DNA of 64,000 bases from Bradyrhizobium sp. RD5-C2 (GCF_019972155.1 NZ_BOVL01000019.1:103466-167465); one strand, 5' to 3'; counted from the stretch's first letter, positions 1 through 8,672 are shown. Numbers and translations: made by a program. The notes: generated by a model from the letters alone, not told the origin.

Positions 1-22
1 CCTCTCCCACAAGGGGAGAGGG
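1..22. repeat. Short inverted repeat, edge of an intergenic element
   Basis: CTCTCCC and GGGAGAG arms are separated by ACAAG at the very start of the window. It looks like the end of a REP-type intergenic palindrome or the terminator of a gene lying before the window. There is no T-run, so an intrinsic terminator is not well supported. Confidence 0.4.
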
Positions 23-63
23 AGCCTGACATGGTGCATCCCTAACTGTGGAGGAGCCGACAG

Positions 64-960
64 ATGACATCGCTCAAAGGCAAGACGCTGTTCATCTCGG
101 GTGCGAGCCGCGGCATCGGGCTTGCGATTGCGCTGCGCGCCGCGCGTGACGGCGCCAATGTCGCGATCGCGGCGAAGACCGCCGAGCCGCATCCGAAGCT
201 GAAAGGCACGATCTACACTGCCGCCGACGAGGTCCGCGCCGCCGGCGGCAAGGCGCTGCCGGTGCTCTGCGACATCAGGGACGAGGCCCAGGTGATGGCG
301 GCGATCGAAGCTACCGTCGCCGAGTTCGGCGGCATCGACGTCTGCGTCAACAATGCCAGCGCGATCAGCCTGACCCCCTCGCAGGCAACCGACATGAAGC
401 GCTACGATCTCATGATGGGGATCAACACCCGCGGCACTTTCATGGTGTCGAAATACTGCATCCCGCATCTGAAGAAGGCGGAGAATCCGCACATTTTGAT
501 GCTGTCGCCACCGCTCGACATGAAGACGAAGTGGTTCGAGCACTCGACCGCGTACACGATGGCGAAGTTCGGCATGAGCATGTGCGTGCTCGGGCTAGCC
601 GGCGAGCAGAAATCCGCCGGCATTGCCGTCAACGCATTGTGGCCGCGGACCACGATCGCAACCGCCGCGGTCGGCAATCTGCTCGGCGGCGACGCCATGA
701 TGCGCGCGAGCCGCACGCCCGAGATCATGGGCGATGCGGCCTATGCGATTATCACGCGGCCGTCGCGCGAGTTCACCGGCAATTTCTGCATCGACGACAA
801 GGTGCTCTATGCCAACGGCGTGCGCGACTTCGAACGCTATCGCGTCGATGCCTCGGTGCCGTTGATGTCGGATTTCTTCGTGCCCGACGACGATGTGCCG
901 CCGCCTGGCGTCACCGTGCAGGCCCTGCCGTCGGTGGGCGGAGCTCAGACGTCGCGCTAG
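64..960 (+). CDS. SDR family oxidoreductase (HSDL2-like)
   Basis: 298 residues forming one Rossmann-fold short-chain dehydrogenase/reductase. The cofactor loop SGASRGIG is near residues 12-19, the NNAS motif at 96-99, a Ser at about 148, and the catalytic YxxxK pair at Tyr164/Lys168. The long insertion after the first strand and the NPHILMLSPP segment resemble the HSDL2-type branch, whose bacterial members are uncharacterised and may act on acyl or sterol-like substrates. The ATG is preceded by GGAGG at about 52-56. It stands alone on its strand and ends 2 bp before the convergent GIY-YIG gene. The substrate cannot be assigned from sequence. Confidence 0.85.
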   Translation: MTSLKGKTLFISGASRGIGLAIALRAARDGANVAIAAKTAEPHPKLKGTIYTAADEVRAAGGKALPVLCDIRDEAQVMAAIEATVAEFGGIDVCVNNASAISLTPSQATDMKRYDLMMGINTRGTFMVSKYCIPHLKKAENPHILMLSPPLDMKTKWFEHSTAYTMAKFGMSMCVLGLAGEQKSAGIAVNALWPRTTIATAAVGNLLGGDAMMRASRTPEIMGDAAYAIITRPSREFTGNFCIDDKVLYANGVRDFERYRVDASVPLMSDFFVPDDDVPPPGVTVQALPSVGGAQTSR

Positions 961-961
961 A

Positions 962-1297
962 CTAGACGACCGAGGCGTTGAGCTGCGTGCGCCAGTGCTG
1001 CACGCGCTCCTTGAGCAACGTGTCGCGCACATAGGCGAGCTCTTCGTCCTCGATGCGCTCCAGTGTTTCGAGCGAGAGATCGTCCGCGCCATGCGCCGAC
1101 CAGGCGCGCTGCAATTCGGCATTGCGGTGGCTACCCATCCGCAGCGTGAACCAGATGCGGTTCTGGATTTTCTCCAGATCGAGCGCCTGCCCGACCCAGA
1201 CCTCCCCGGTCGCCCGGCAGCGGATCGCGAACACGCCGGCGACGGCACCACGTTTCTTGTAGTCGGCGATGGCCAGCTTGCGGTCCTCGGTCTTCAT
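962..1297 (-). CDS. GIY-YIG nuclease family protein
   Basis: 111 residues from the ATG at 1297, which has an AGGAG ribosome site 6 bp upstream. A longer frame to 1348 is open but lacks that site. The pattern GVFAIRC...VWVGQA matches a degenerate GIY-YIG core (strand, loop, strand), followed by the downstream Arg and Asn/His positions expected of small bacterial single-domain members. The canonical GIY and YIG tyrosines are replaced by Phe and Val, so nuclease activity is uncertain. It is transcribed divergently from the DUF1330 gene across an intergenic region carrying two operator-like CCGGGTA boxes. Confidence 0.75.
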   Translation of the reverse strand: MKTEDRKLAIADYKKRGAVAGVFAIRCRATGEVWVGQALDLEKIQNRIWFTLRMGSHRNAELQRAWSAHGADDLSLETLERIEDEELAYVRDTLLKERVQHWRTQLNASVV

Positions 1298-1325
1298 GAT
1301 GGCTCCTGTCCGGTCGGCACACGAT

Positions 1326-1369
1326 TTATATCCGGGTATTATTGACAAAGCAATTACACCCGGGTAAAA
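1326..1369. promoter_or_regulatory. Pair of CCGGGTA operator-like boxes in a divergent promoter
   Basis: Two 16-bp boxes, TTATATCCGGGTATTA (1326-1341) and TTACACCCGGGTAAAA (1354-1369), match at 12 of 16 positions and lie 28 bp apart centre to centre. Each has a near-palindromic TAYCCGGGTA-type core. A TTGACA hexamer at 1343-1348 sits between them. On the opposite strand TATAAA at about 1325-1330 could be a -10 for the GIY-YIG gene. This is the layout of a repressor-controlled divergent promoter, but no regulator gene is adjacent. Confidence 0.45.
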
Positions 1370-1401
1370 CTTCCCATCGAGGGCGAATAGGACGAGCTGA
1401 C

Positions 1402-1827
1402 ATGGACACCGCCTACCATCTGGAGCCGACCTGGAATGCCGGGCGCGACTTCGCCCAGCGCGCGATCGGCGGCGAGCTGGTGATGCTCAACCTGCTGCGC
1501 TTCCGCGACATCGCCGACTATTCGCAAAGCCCTGAGCTGGCCCCGCCGCAGCCGGTGACGGGTGCGGAAGCCTACGACCGCTATGTCGCCCACACGCTGC
1601 CGCATCTGCGGAAGAGCGGCGGCGACATCCTGTTCATGGGTGAAGGCGGCTCGTTCCTGATCGGCCCCGAGGACGAGCGCTGGGATCGCGCAATGCTGAT
1701 CCGGCAGAAGAGCCGCGGCGCGTTCCTCGCCTTCGCGGTGGCGGAGGCCTACCTCGCCGGCATCGGACACCGCACCGCGGCGCTGGCGGATTCACGGCTG
1801 CTGCCGCTGGTCGAGTTGCCGCGATGA
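1402..1827 (+). CDS. DUF1330-like dimeric alpha-beta barrel protein
   Basis: 141 residues from the ATG at 1402, with an AGGACGAG purine stretch upstream. An earlier in-frame ATG at 1342 lies inside the operator region and is unlikely. The GELVMLNLLRFRDIADY segment, a central AYDRYV, and the late QKSRGAFLAFA stretch fit DUF1330-type ferredoxin-like proteins, which are usually dimeric and of unknown function. It is divergent from the GIY-YIG gene and probably shares its regulation. No catalytic residues can be named. Confidence 0.7.
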   Translation: MDTAYHLEPTWNAGRDFAQRAIGGELVMLNLLRFRDIADYSQSPELAPPQPVTGAEAYDRYVAHTLPHLRKSGGDILFMGEGGSFLIGPEDERWDRAMLIRQKSRGAFLAFAVAEAYLAGIGHRTAALADSRLLPLVELPR

Positions 1828-1835
1828 CCGAGATG

Positions 1836-2501
1836 CTAGCGGCCAACCTCGTACGGCCCGCCCTTCTCCAGCGCCCGCGCATAGGCCGGGCGGGCGTGGA
1901 TGCGCTCCAGGAAAGCGACGCACCGGGGATGGCCGTCCTCGAGCCCGCCGCGCGCGGCGGCCGCCTCGAGCGGAAAGCTCATCTGGATGTCGGCGCCGGA
2001 GAACTCGTTGCCGGCGAACCACTCGCTCTTGCCGAGCTCGCCTTCCCAATAGGCCATGTGCTGCTTGATCTGCGGATTGACCAGCGTGGACAGCGCCTGG
2101 TTCGAGACCTTGCGCACCAGCGGCCGCAGCAGCGCCGGCGCGCGCTTCGGCATCAGCGTGAACAGCAGCTTCAACAGCAGCGGCGTCATCGCCGAACCCT
2201 CGGCGTAGTGCAGCCAATAGGTGTAGCGCAGCCGATCCGGCGTATCGGCCGGCGGGATCAGGCGACCCTTGCCGTAGGTCGCGATGATGTATTCGAGGAT
2301 CGCGCCGGATTCCGCGATCGTGTTGCCGTTGTCGGTGACGACCGGCGACTTGCCGAGCGGATGGATCGCGCGCAGCTCCTTCGGCGCCCGCATGTCGGGC
2401 TGCCGCTGGTAGCGCACGATCTCGTAGGGCACGCCCAATTCCTCGAGCAGCCACAGCACGCGCTGCGAGCGGGAATTGTTGAGATGATGAACCGTCAGCA
2501 T
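1836..2501 (-). CDS. Glutathione S-transferase
   Basis: 221 residues from the ATG at 2501, preceded by AGAGGA. The N-terminal thioredoxin-like domain (about 1-80) begins MLTVHHLNNSRSQRVLW and contains the cis-Pro KSPVV segment and the ESGAI glutathione gamma-glutamyl contact. The C-terminal all-helical domain follows at about 90-215. Ser10 or its neighbours is the likely thiol-activating residue. It is convergent with the DUF1330 gene (8 bp gap) and divergent from the DUF2239 gene. The substrate is unknown. Confidence 0.9.
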   Translation of the reverse strand: MLTVHHLNNSRSQRVLWLLEELGVPYEIVRYQRQPDMRAPKELRAIHPLGKSPVVTDNGNTIAESGAILEYIIATYGKGRLIPPADTPDRLRYTYWLHYAEGSAMTPLLLKLLFTLMPKRAPALLRPLVRKVSNQALSTLVNPQIKQHMAYWEGELGKSEWFAGNEFSGADIQMSFPLEAAAARGGLEDGHPRCVAFLERIHARPAYARALEKGGPYEVGR

Positions 2502-2632
2502 GGGCGTCCTCTGAAATATCGGCGCAATCGGACGGCGTTTGGTGCCGGCCGGGAACAGGAAAGTCGAGATCCACGCGCCGTGCTTGCTGGAAATCACCCG
2601 GGCAATACGTCGCGCAATCGGAGAGGTCTACC

Positions 2633-3220
2633 ATGAATCCTACCTATGTCGCCTTCGAAGGCGAGCATCGTATCGGGGCCGGTGACCTCGCGGAGGTCGC
2701 GCGCGCCGCCAAGCAGCTGCTCGACCGGCGCAAGGATGCCGCGGTCCTGGTGTTCAACGGCCGTACCTCGGCGCTGGTCGATATCGATTTCCGCGGCTCG
2801 GTCGACGATGTGCTGGCGCGGCTGCCGAAGCTCGCGCCTCCGCGCGACGAGGAGCCGGCAACGCCGACCGCCCCGCGCGGTCCCGGACGGCCGAAGCTTG
2901 GCGTCGTCGCGCGTGAGATCACGCTGTTGCCGCGCCATTGGGACTGGCTCGCGCAGCAGAAGGGCGGCGCATCGGTCGCGCTTCGCAAGCTGATCGACGA
3001 GGCGCGGCGCACAAGCGGAGACAAGGACCGCACGCGCAGCGCACAGGATGCCGCCTATCGCTTCATGACAACGATGGGGGGCAACCGGCCAAACTACGAG
3101 GACGCGATCCGCGCCCTGTTCGCGCACGACCGGCGGCGCTTTGCGACGCTGATCGCGGAGTGGCCGGCCGACATCCGCGATCACGCGATCAAGCTCGCCT
3201 ATAGCGATCAAGCGGACTGA
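2633..3220 (+). CDS. DUF2239 family protein
   Basis: 195 residues, length typical of DUF2239. It starts with YVAFEGEHRIGAGDL, has a proline-rich hinge with GPGRPKLG at about 82-89, then a REITLLPRHWDWL segment and a C-terminal helical part (DAAYRFMTTMGGNRPNYEDA). The GRPKLG stretch resembles an AT-hook-like basic loop, so DNA or protein scaffolding is possible, but no function has been established for the family. GGAGAGG precedes the ATG. Confidence 0.8.
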   Translation: MNPTYVAFEGEHRIGAGDLAEVARAAKQLLDRRKDAAVLVFNGRTSALVDIDFRGSVDDVLARLPKLAPPRDEEPATPTAPRGPGRPKLGVVAREITLLPRHWDWLAQQKGGASVALRKLIDEARRTSGDKDRTRSAQDAAYRFMTTMGGNRPNYEDAIRALFAHDRRRFATLIAEWPADIRDHAIKLAYSDQAD

Positions 3221-3330
3221 TGCGCCGTCGCGCGAAATCGGCGGCGGCGGGCCAGTGATTCGGCTTTCGGAGCAGAACCGCAGACCCGTCCCACCGCCGT
3301 CCTGACGGTCTCGATTTTTGGAAGTTGAAC

Positions 3331-4680
3331 GTGTCCAAGCCTCCTTCTCTACGCAAAGCTTTCCTATCCTTCCTGGCGCCGATGCTGCTGAGCAATGTGC
3401 TGCAGTCGCTGTTCGGCACCATCAATGGCATCTATCTCGGCCAGATGATCGGGGTCGACGCGCTCGCCGCTGCGTCGGGGTTCTTCCCGGTGATGTTCTT
3501 CTTCATCTCCTTCGTGATCGGCCTGAGCGCCGGCGCCTCGGTCATGATCGGCCAGGCCTGGGGCGCCGGCGAGCCCGACCGGGTCAAGGCGGTCGCCGGC
3601 ACGACCATGACCGTGACGCTGCTGCTGGCGCTGGCGATCGCGATCTTCGGCGGCCTGTTCGCGCGCCCGCTCCTGATCGCGCTCGCCACGCCGCCTGATG
3701 TGCTCGATGCCGCAGTGTCCTATGCGCGGATCATGATGATCACGATGCCGGTGACCTTCGCATTCCTGCTGCTCGCGGCGATGATGCGCGGCGTCGGTGA
3801 CACCATGACGCCGTTGCTGGCGCTGACGGTCTCGACCGTCGTCGGCCTTGTGGTGACGCCCGCATTGATCCGCGGCTGGCTCGGGCTGCCAATGCTGGGC
3901 GTCGCCAGTGCCGCAATCGCCTCCGCGGTCTCGGGCGTCGTCACGCTGCTCTGGCTGCATATCCACATGCTGCGGCACAAGCATCCGCTGGCCTTCGACG
4001 CCGCGTTCCTGCGCGCGATGCGGCCGAACGGCGCGCTGCTGCGCATCGTGCTGCGGCTCGGCATTCCGACCGCGATCGGCATGGTGGTGGTCTCGCTCGC
4101 CGAACTGGTGCTGCTCGGCCTCGTCAACGGGTTCGGCTCGGACGCCACCGCCGCCTATGGCGCAGTCAACCAGGTGATCAGCTATGTGCAGTTTCCGGCG
4201 ATCTCGATCGCAATATCCGTGTCGATCTTCGGCGCGCAGGCGATCGGCCGCGGCGACTCGCGCCAGGTCGGCGCCATCGTCCGCACCGGGATCGAGATGA
4301 ACCTCGCGCTGACCGGCGGACTTGTCGTGCTCGGCTATCTCTTTGCGCGGCCGCTGATGGGCTTCTTCATCGTCGATGGCGCTGTGCTCGCGCTCGCCCA
4401 GCAGCTTCTCTACATCGTGCTGTGGAGCATGGTGCTGTTCGGCATGGCGACGGTGTTCTCCGGCGCGATGCGTGCCGGCGGCACGGTCTGGATGCCGCTG
4501 TTCATCTCGATCCTGGCCATGGCGCTGGTCGAGGTGCCGGTCGCGGTTGTGCTCAGCCGCATCATGGGCATCAGCGGCATTTGGATCGCCTATCCCGCCA
4601 CCTTCGCAACCATGTTCCTGCTGCAGATGGCCTATTACGCCCTGGTATGGCGCAATCAAACCATCAAGCGGCTGATTTGA
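3331..4680 (+). CDS. MATE family efflux transporter
   Basis: About 449 residues with 12 predicted membrane helices in two six-helix halves, the standard MATE/NorM architecture. These pumps export drugs or metabolites in exchange for H+ or Na+. The first helix region carries FLAPMLLSNVLQSLFGTINGIYLGQ and the second half repeats the pattern around GIPTAIGMVVVSLAELV. A GTG at 3331 with GGAAG at 3320-3324 is the preferred start; a TTG at 3325 is also in frame. It is alone on its strand and its substrate is unknown. Confidence 0.9.
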   Translation: MSKPPSLRKAFLSFLAPMLLSNVLQSLFGTINGIYLGQMIGVDALAAASGFFPVMFFFISFVIGLSAGASVMIGQAWGAGEPDRVKAVAGTTMTVTLLLALAIAIFGGLFARPLLIALATPPDVLDAAVSYARIMMITMPVTFAFLLLAAMMRGVGDTMTPLLALTVSTVVGLVVTPALIRGWLGLPMLGVASAAIASAVSGVVTLLWLHIHMLRHKHPLAFDAAFLRAMRPNGALLRIVLRLGIPTAIGMVVVSLAELVLLGLVNGFGSDATAAYGAVNQVISYVQFPAISIAISVSIFGAQAIGRGDSRQVGAIVRTGIEMNLALTGGLVVLGYLFARPLMGFFIVDGAVLALAQQLLYIVLWSMVLFGMATVFSGAMRAGGTVWMPLFISILAMALVEVPVAVVLSRIMGISGIWIAYPATFATMFLLQMAYYALVWRNQTIKRLI

Positions 4681-4791
4681 CATCGCGCGCCGCGGCTCAC
4701 ATGATGAGTATCATATTCTACTGATGGCGCCTGCGGCAGCAGGCCCGTGCTAGAAGAGCCAATACGAGACAAGCCGAGGGGAGAGACCGCC

Positions 4792-5397
4792 GTGAGCCAA
4801 AATCCGCAATTCCTGTTCGATTTCGGCAGCCCCAATGCCTTCCTCAGCCACGAGGCGATCCCGGCGATCGAGCAGCGCACCGGCGTCAAGTTCGAGTACG
4901 TCCCGATCCTGCTCGGCGGCATCTTCAAGGCCACCAACAACAAGTCGCCGGCCGAGACGCTGGCCGGCGTCAAGAACAAGCCGGACTTCATGAAGATCGA
5001 GACCGAGCGCTTTATCAAGCGCTTCAACGTCAAGCCCTACACCTGGAACCCGTTCTTCCCGGTCAATACGCTGAACCTGATGCGCGCGGCGGTCGCCGCC
5101 CAGCTCGAGGGCGTGTTCGAGAAGTACATCGAAGCGGCCTTCCACTACATGTGGGTCGAGCCGAAGAAGATGGACGATCCGGAAGTCGCCGGCAAAGCCA
5201 TCGCCGCCTCCGGCCTCGACGCCGCCAGACTGTTCGCCCGCGCGCAGGACGCCGATGTGAAAGCCAAGCTGATCGCCAACACCCAGGCCGCCGTGGAGCG
5301 CGGCGCGTTCGGCTCGCCGACCTTCTTCGTCGGCAACGAGATCTTCTTCGGCAAGGAGCAGCTGCGCGAAGTCGAGGAACTGGTGTCGGGAAAGTGA
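4792..5397 (+). CDS. 2-hydroxychromene-2-carboxylate isomerase family (DsbA-like, GST kappa)
   Basis: 201 residues from the GTG at 4792, which has GGGGAG about 9 bp upstream; an ATG-type start at 4747 lacks one. The opening FDFGSPNAF and closing GSPTFFVGNEIFFGKEQL are signatures of the HCCA isomerase/DsbA-like family. These glutathione-dependent enzymes isomerise aromatic catabolic intermediates. There is no CxxC, so it is not a disulfide oxidoreductase. No aromatic pathway genes are adjacent, so the physiological substrate is open. Confidence 0.85.
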   Translation: MSQNPQFLFDFGSPNAFLSHEAIPAIEQRTGVKFEYVPILLGGIFKATNNKSPAETLAGVKNKPDFMKIETERFIKRFNVKPYTWNPFFPVNTLNLMRAAVAAQLEGVFEKYIEAAFHYMWVEPKKMDDPEVAGKAIAASGLDAARLFARAQDADVKAKLIANTQAAVERGAFGSPTFFVGNEIFFGKEQLREVEELVSGK

Positions 5398-5514
5398 GAT
5401 GAGCGAATGCTCAATTGCGGGTAGCGAATAATCGAACGGCATTCCTATCTAATCGACACTCCCCATTCGCTCTTCGCTCGCTTCCCGGGCAACAACAAAG
5501 AAGGACAAATTCCC

Positions 5515-6435
5515 ATGCGCGTTCTCGTGGTCGGCGCCGGTGCGATCGGCGGTTATTTCGGCGGCCGGATGCTTCAGGCCGGCCGCGATGTGACTTTTCT
5601 CGTCCGGCCCCGCCGCGCCTCCGAGCTCGCCTCCGCCGGGCTCGTGATCAAGAGCCCGAACGGCGACGTCACGCTGAACAATCCGCCGACCGTGCAGGCC
5701 GATAAACTGTCGGACAAGTTCGACGTTGTGCTCCTGAGCTGCAAGGCGTTCGACCTCGAGGATGCGATCAAGTCCTTTGCGCCAGCGGTCGGCGACAAGA
5801 CTGCGATCATCCCGCTGCTCAACGGCATGCTGCATCTCGATGCGCTCGACAAGACATTCGGCGCCCAGCATGTGCTCGGCGGTCTCTGCGCGATCGCCGC
5901 GACGCTGAACGAGAAGCGCGAGGTGGTGCAGCTGCAGCCGATGCAGTCGCTCGCTTTCGGCGAACGCGCCGGCGGCCTGTCGGACCGGGTGGGCGCGATC
6001 GCGGACACTTTCTCAGCGATCAACGGCGCGGCCGCAAGCGACCACATCATGCAGGACATGTGGGAGAAGTGGGTGTTCCTGGCGTCGCTCGCCGCCTCCA
6101 CCAGCCTGATGCGGACCTCAGTCGGCAACATCCTGGCTGCGCCCGGCGGCAAGGATTTCCTGCTCGGCATCCTCGACGAATGCAGCGCGATCGCGGCCGA
6201 CGCCGGCCACATGCCGGGCGGTCCGTTCTTCCAGCGCACCCGCGGGCTCCTGACCACTGAAGGCTCGCCGATGACCGCATCGATGTTCCGCGACATCAAG
6301 GCGGGGCTGCCGGTCGAAGCCGATCACGTGATCGGCGACCTGATCGTGCGCGCCGATGCCGCCAAGATCCCGGTGCCGAAGCTACGCACGGCGTACACGC
6401 ATCTCAAGGCGTACGAGAAGCAGCGGGCTGGCTAG
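5515..6435 (+). CDS. Ketopantoate reductase family protein (ApbA/PanE)
   Basis: 306 residues. The N-terminal Rossmann domain starts MRVLVVGAGAIGGYFGGRML with the GxGxxG loop at 7-12. The C-terminal ApbA helical domain contains the conserved W-E-K-W-V-F-L segment (about residues 183-189) that carries the catalytic Lys. The family reduces 2-ketopantoate to pantoate with NADPH (CoA synthesis), but Bradyrhizobium has several paralogues, so panE identity is not certain. AAGGA precedes the ATG. It is followed by a 168-bp inverted-repeat element. Confidence 0.85.
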   Translation: MRVLVVGAGAIGGYFGGRMLQAGRDVTFLVRPRRASELASAGLVIKSPNGDVTLNNPPTVQADKLSDKFDVVLLSCKAFDLEDAIKSFAPAVGDKTAIIPLLNGMLHLDALDKTFGAQHVLGGLCAIAATLNEKREVVQLQPMQSLAFGERAGGLSDRVGAIADTFSAINGAAASDHIMQDMWEKWVFLASLAASTSLMRTSVGNILAAPGGKDFLLGILDECSAIAADAGHMPGGPFFQRTRGLLTTEGSPMTASMFRDIKAGLPVEADHVIGDLIVRADAAKIPVPKLRTAYTHLKAYEKQRAG

Positions 6436-6436
6436 C

Positions 6437-6604
6437 CTTCACCCTCCCTTGGAGGGGGAGGGTCGACGCGAATGAAATGAGCGGCGGGGCGGGGTGACAG
6501 TCTCTCCGCATCGGCACTGCTCGAGTGGAGAGATCACCCCACCCCGGATCGCATATCGCTACGCTCAATGCGATCCGACCCTCCCCCTCCAGGGGAGGGT
6601 GAAG
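6437..6604. repeat. 168-bp inverted-repeat (MITE/REP-like) element
   Basis: The ends are long inverted repeats: the left arm CTTCACCCTCCCTTGGAGG continues to about 6464 and the right arm (about 6577-6604) is its near-exact complement (27 of 28 positions). The interior has shorter G-rich and C-rich complementary stretches and no open frame of note. It lies between panE-like and cytochrome genes that converge on it, so it may also act as a bidirectional terminator. Confidence 0.7.
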
Positions 6605-6625
6605 ACCGCGGGTCCTATGCTTCCC

Positions 6626-7207
6626 TCACAAATGCGCCAGGTAATGCGCGAGCGCGGTGATCTCTTCGTCGCTCAGCGGATACGCCACATCGGCCATCGC
6701 CGCCTGCGCGCCGCCGGAGCGCTGTCCCGACTTGTAGTCGTGCAGCGCCTTGACGAGATATTCCTCGCGCTGGCCGGCGATGCGGGCGACGGCCTTGGTG
6801 CCGGCGAACGTGTCGCCATGGCATGAGGCGCAGCGACGGCCGGCGGCGGCCTGCTTACCCTTCTCGGACAATTCCGGATCGTCGTCCTTGCCGCCCTTGA
6901 ACGGCGTCAGCGAGGCGAAATAGGCGCCGAGATTACGGATGTCGTCATTGTTGAGCTGCTCGACGATCGGCTGCATCTGCTCGTTCTTGCGCGCACCGGC
7001 ACGGAAGAACACCAGCTGCCATTGGATGAACTGGTCGAGCTGGCCGGCGAGCGACGGAATATTCTCAGTCTGCGAGATGCCGTTGTCGCCATGGCACCCG
7101 GCGCAGATTTCGGCCTTCGCCTTGCCGGCGGCGACGTCGGCTGCCTCCGCAAAGGATGTCATCGCGATTGCCGACGCGAACAGGATTCCGAGGGACGCGA
7201 TACGCAT
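6626..7207 (-). CDS. Diheme cytochrome c (c4-like), periplasmic
   Basis: 193 residues with a Sec signal peptide (about residues 1-22, ending AEA). There are two class I cytochrome c domains, each with a heme site: CAGCH at 35-39 and CASCH at 126-130. Axial Met candidates are in NEQMQP (about 78) and AAMADV (about 170). The tandem layout is that of cytochrome c4, which carries electrons to terminal oxidases. It follows the PQQ-type dehydrogenase gene on the same strand and is its likely electron acceptor (inference). Confidence 0.9.
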   Translation of the reverse strand: MRIASLGILFASAIAMTSFAEAADVAAGKAKAEICAGCHGDNGISQTENIPSLAGQLDQFIQWQLVFFRAGARKNEQMQPIVEQLNNDDIRNLGAYFASLTPFKGGKDDDPELSEKGKQAAAGRRCASCHGDTFAGTKAVARIAGQREEYLVKALHDYKSGQRSGGAQAAMADVAYPLSDEEITALAHYLAHL

Positions 7208-7223
7208 TGCCAGTTTCTCCTGA

Positions 7224-7312
7224 CGTCATTGCCGGGCTTGACCCGGCAATCCATCTGGCTTGCAGAAGGGTTTTTGTTTGGATGGATGCCCGGATCAAGC
7301 CCGGGCATGACG
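7224..7312. repeat. REP-type palindromic repeat
   Basis: CGTCATTGCCGGGCTTGACC at the left and a matching CCGGATCAAGCCCGGGCATGACG-type right end form two back-to-back hairpins. It separates the dehydrogenase and the cytochrome genes. It belongs to the dispersed family described at 21338, 42512, 47023 and elsewhere. Confidence 0.75.
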
Positions 7313-7394
7313 AGTCTGTTCCGTAGCTTGCCAAACCAAGCAAACGGGGCTGCAGCCGCCTCGAAGGCCACCGCAGCCCCGCTGCCTTCAACCG

Positions 7395-8672
7395 TTACTT
7401 CTTGCTGTAGCTGATGCGATAGATCGCACCGGCCCAGTCGTCGGCGACGAGGATGGAGCCATCCTTGTCGAGCAGGATGTCGGCCGGGCGGCCGAGATAG
7501 CCCTGGTCACCCTGGATCCAGCCGTCGGCGAAGATCTCCTGCTTGGCGTTCTTGCCGTCGGGGCTCGCGGTGATCTTCACGATGCGGCCGCCCTGGTACT
7601 TGTGCCGATTCCAGGAGCCGTGCTCGGCGATCAGGATGCTGTTCTTGTACTCGGCCGGGAATTGGCTGCCGGTATAGAACTTCATGCCGAGCGGAGCGAC
7701 GTGGGCGCCGAGATTGTACACCGGCGGGGTGAACTCCGAGCACTTGTGACCCATCGCGAACTTGGTGTCCGGCAAATTGCCCTGGTGGCAATAGGGATAG
7801 CCGAAGTGCTCGCCGATCTTCGAGATCATGTTGAGCTTGTCGCTCGGCAGATCGTCGCTGATCCAGTCGCGGGCGTTTTCGGTGAACCAGTATTTGCCGG
7901 TGCGCGGGTCGACGTCGCCGCCGACCGAGTTGCGCACGCCGAGCGCATAGATTTCCGCGTTGCCGGTCTTGGGATCGACGCGGCGGATCTGCGACACCGA
8001 GGTCGGCGGGATGCCGATGTTGAAGGGAGGTCCGAACGGAATGTAGAACCAGCCGTCCTTGTCGACGGCGATGTATTTCCAGCCATGCGCCGCATACGAC
8101 GGCATGTCGTCATACACCACCTTGCCGCTGCCGAGATTGTCGAGATTGGCTTCGGCATTATCGTATCTGATCAGCTTGTCGACCGCGATGACGTAGAGCG
8201 CGCCGTCGCGGAACGCGAGGCCGGTCGGCATGTTGAGGCCCTTCAGGATGGTCTTGACCTCCTTCTTGCCGTTGTTGTCCTTGATCGCATAGACGTTGCC
8301 GAGGCCGAACGAGCCGACGAACAGCGTGCCCTTGTCGCCCCAGGCCATCTGCCGCGCCGCGAGCACGTTCGAGGCATAGACCTCGATCTTGAAGCCCGGC
8401 GGCAGCTTGATCTTCTTCATCATGGTGGCGAGTTCGGCGTCGGATGCGCCGGTCGGCGGACCGGACGGCGGAGCAAGGCCCTTCTGCGCGTCGGTCTCGT
8501 CGCCGAGGAACCAGTCATCCGGCGGATGGGTCCAGAATTCCTTGGTGCCGGATTCGTACTTCTTCAGCGCCCGGTTCTTGTCGGTTTGTTGCTGTGCATT
8601 GGCGAAGGTTGTCCCCGCCAGCAGCGCAATCGCCGCGAACGCAAGTATGGATCGATTGAAAGCCGATTTCAT
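7395..8672 (-). CDS. PQQ-dependent sugar (sorbosone-type) dehydrogenase, periplasmic
   Basis: 425 residues. A signal peptide at about 1-26 (ends ANAQ) directs export. The body is a six-bladed beta-propeller of the soluble glucose/sorbosone dehydrogenase family. Recognisable blades include PPGFKIEVYASNV, GVRNSVGGDVDPRTG, the WFTENARDW stretch and ILIAEHGSWNRHK with its His/Arg cofactor contacts. The protein ends DGSILVADDWAGAIYRISY. These enzymes oxidise sugars or aldehydes with PQQ and pass electrons to cytochrome c, consistent with the downstream diheme cytochrome. The substrate is unknown. Confidence 0.85.
   Translation of the reverse strand: MKSAFNRSILAFAAIALLAGTTFANAQQQTDKNRALKKYESGTKEFWTHPPDDWFLGDETDAQKGLAPPSGPPTGASDAELATMMKKIKLPPGFKIEVYASNVLAARQMAWGDKGTLFVGSFGLGNVYAIKDNNGKKEVKTILKGLNMPTGLAFRDGALYVIAVDKLIRYDNAEANLDNLGSGKVVYDDMPSYAAHGWKYIAVDKDGWFYIPFGPPFNIGIPPTSVSQIRRVDPKTGNAEIYALGVRNSVGGDVDPRTGKYWFTENARDWISDDLPSDKLNMISKIGEHFGYPYCHQGNLPDTKFAMGHKCSEFTPPVYNLGAHVAPLGMKFYTGSQFPAEYKNSILIAEHGSWNRHKYQGGRIVKITASPDGKNAKQEIFADGWIQGDQGYLGRPADILLDKDGSILVADDWAGAIYRISYSKK

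Noticed and set aside
3364..4683. Long open frame antisense to the MATE gene (439 codons)
   Set aside because: The sense strand encodes a clear MATE transporter. The antisense product is rich in His, Arg, Asp and Gln with no domain, a known artefact of GC-rich third positions.
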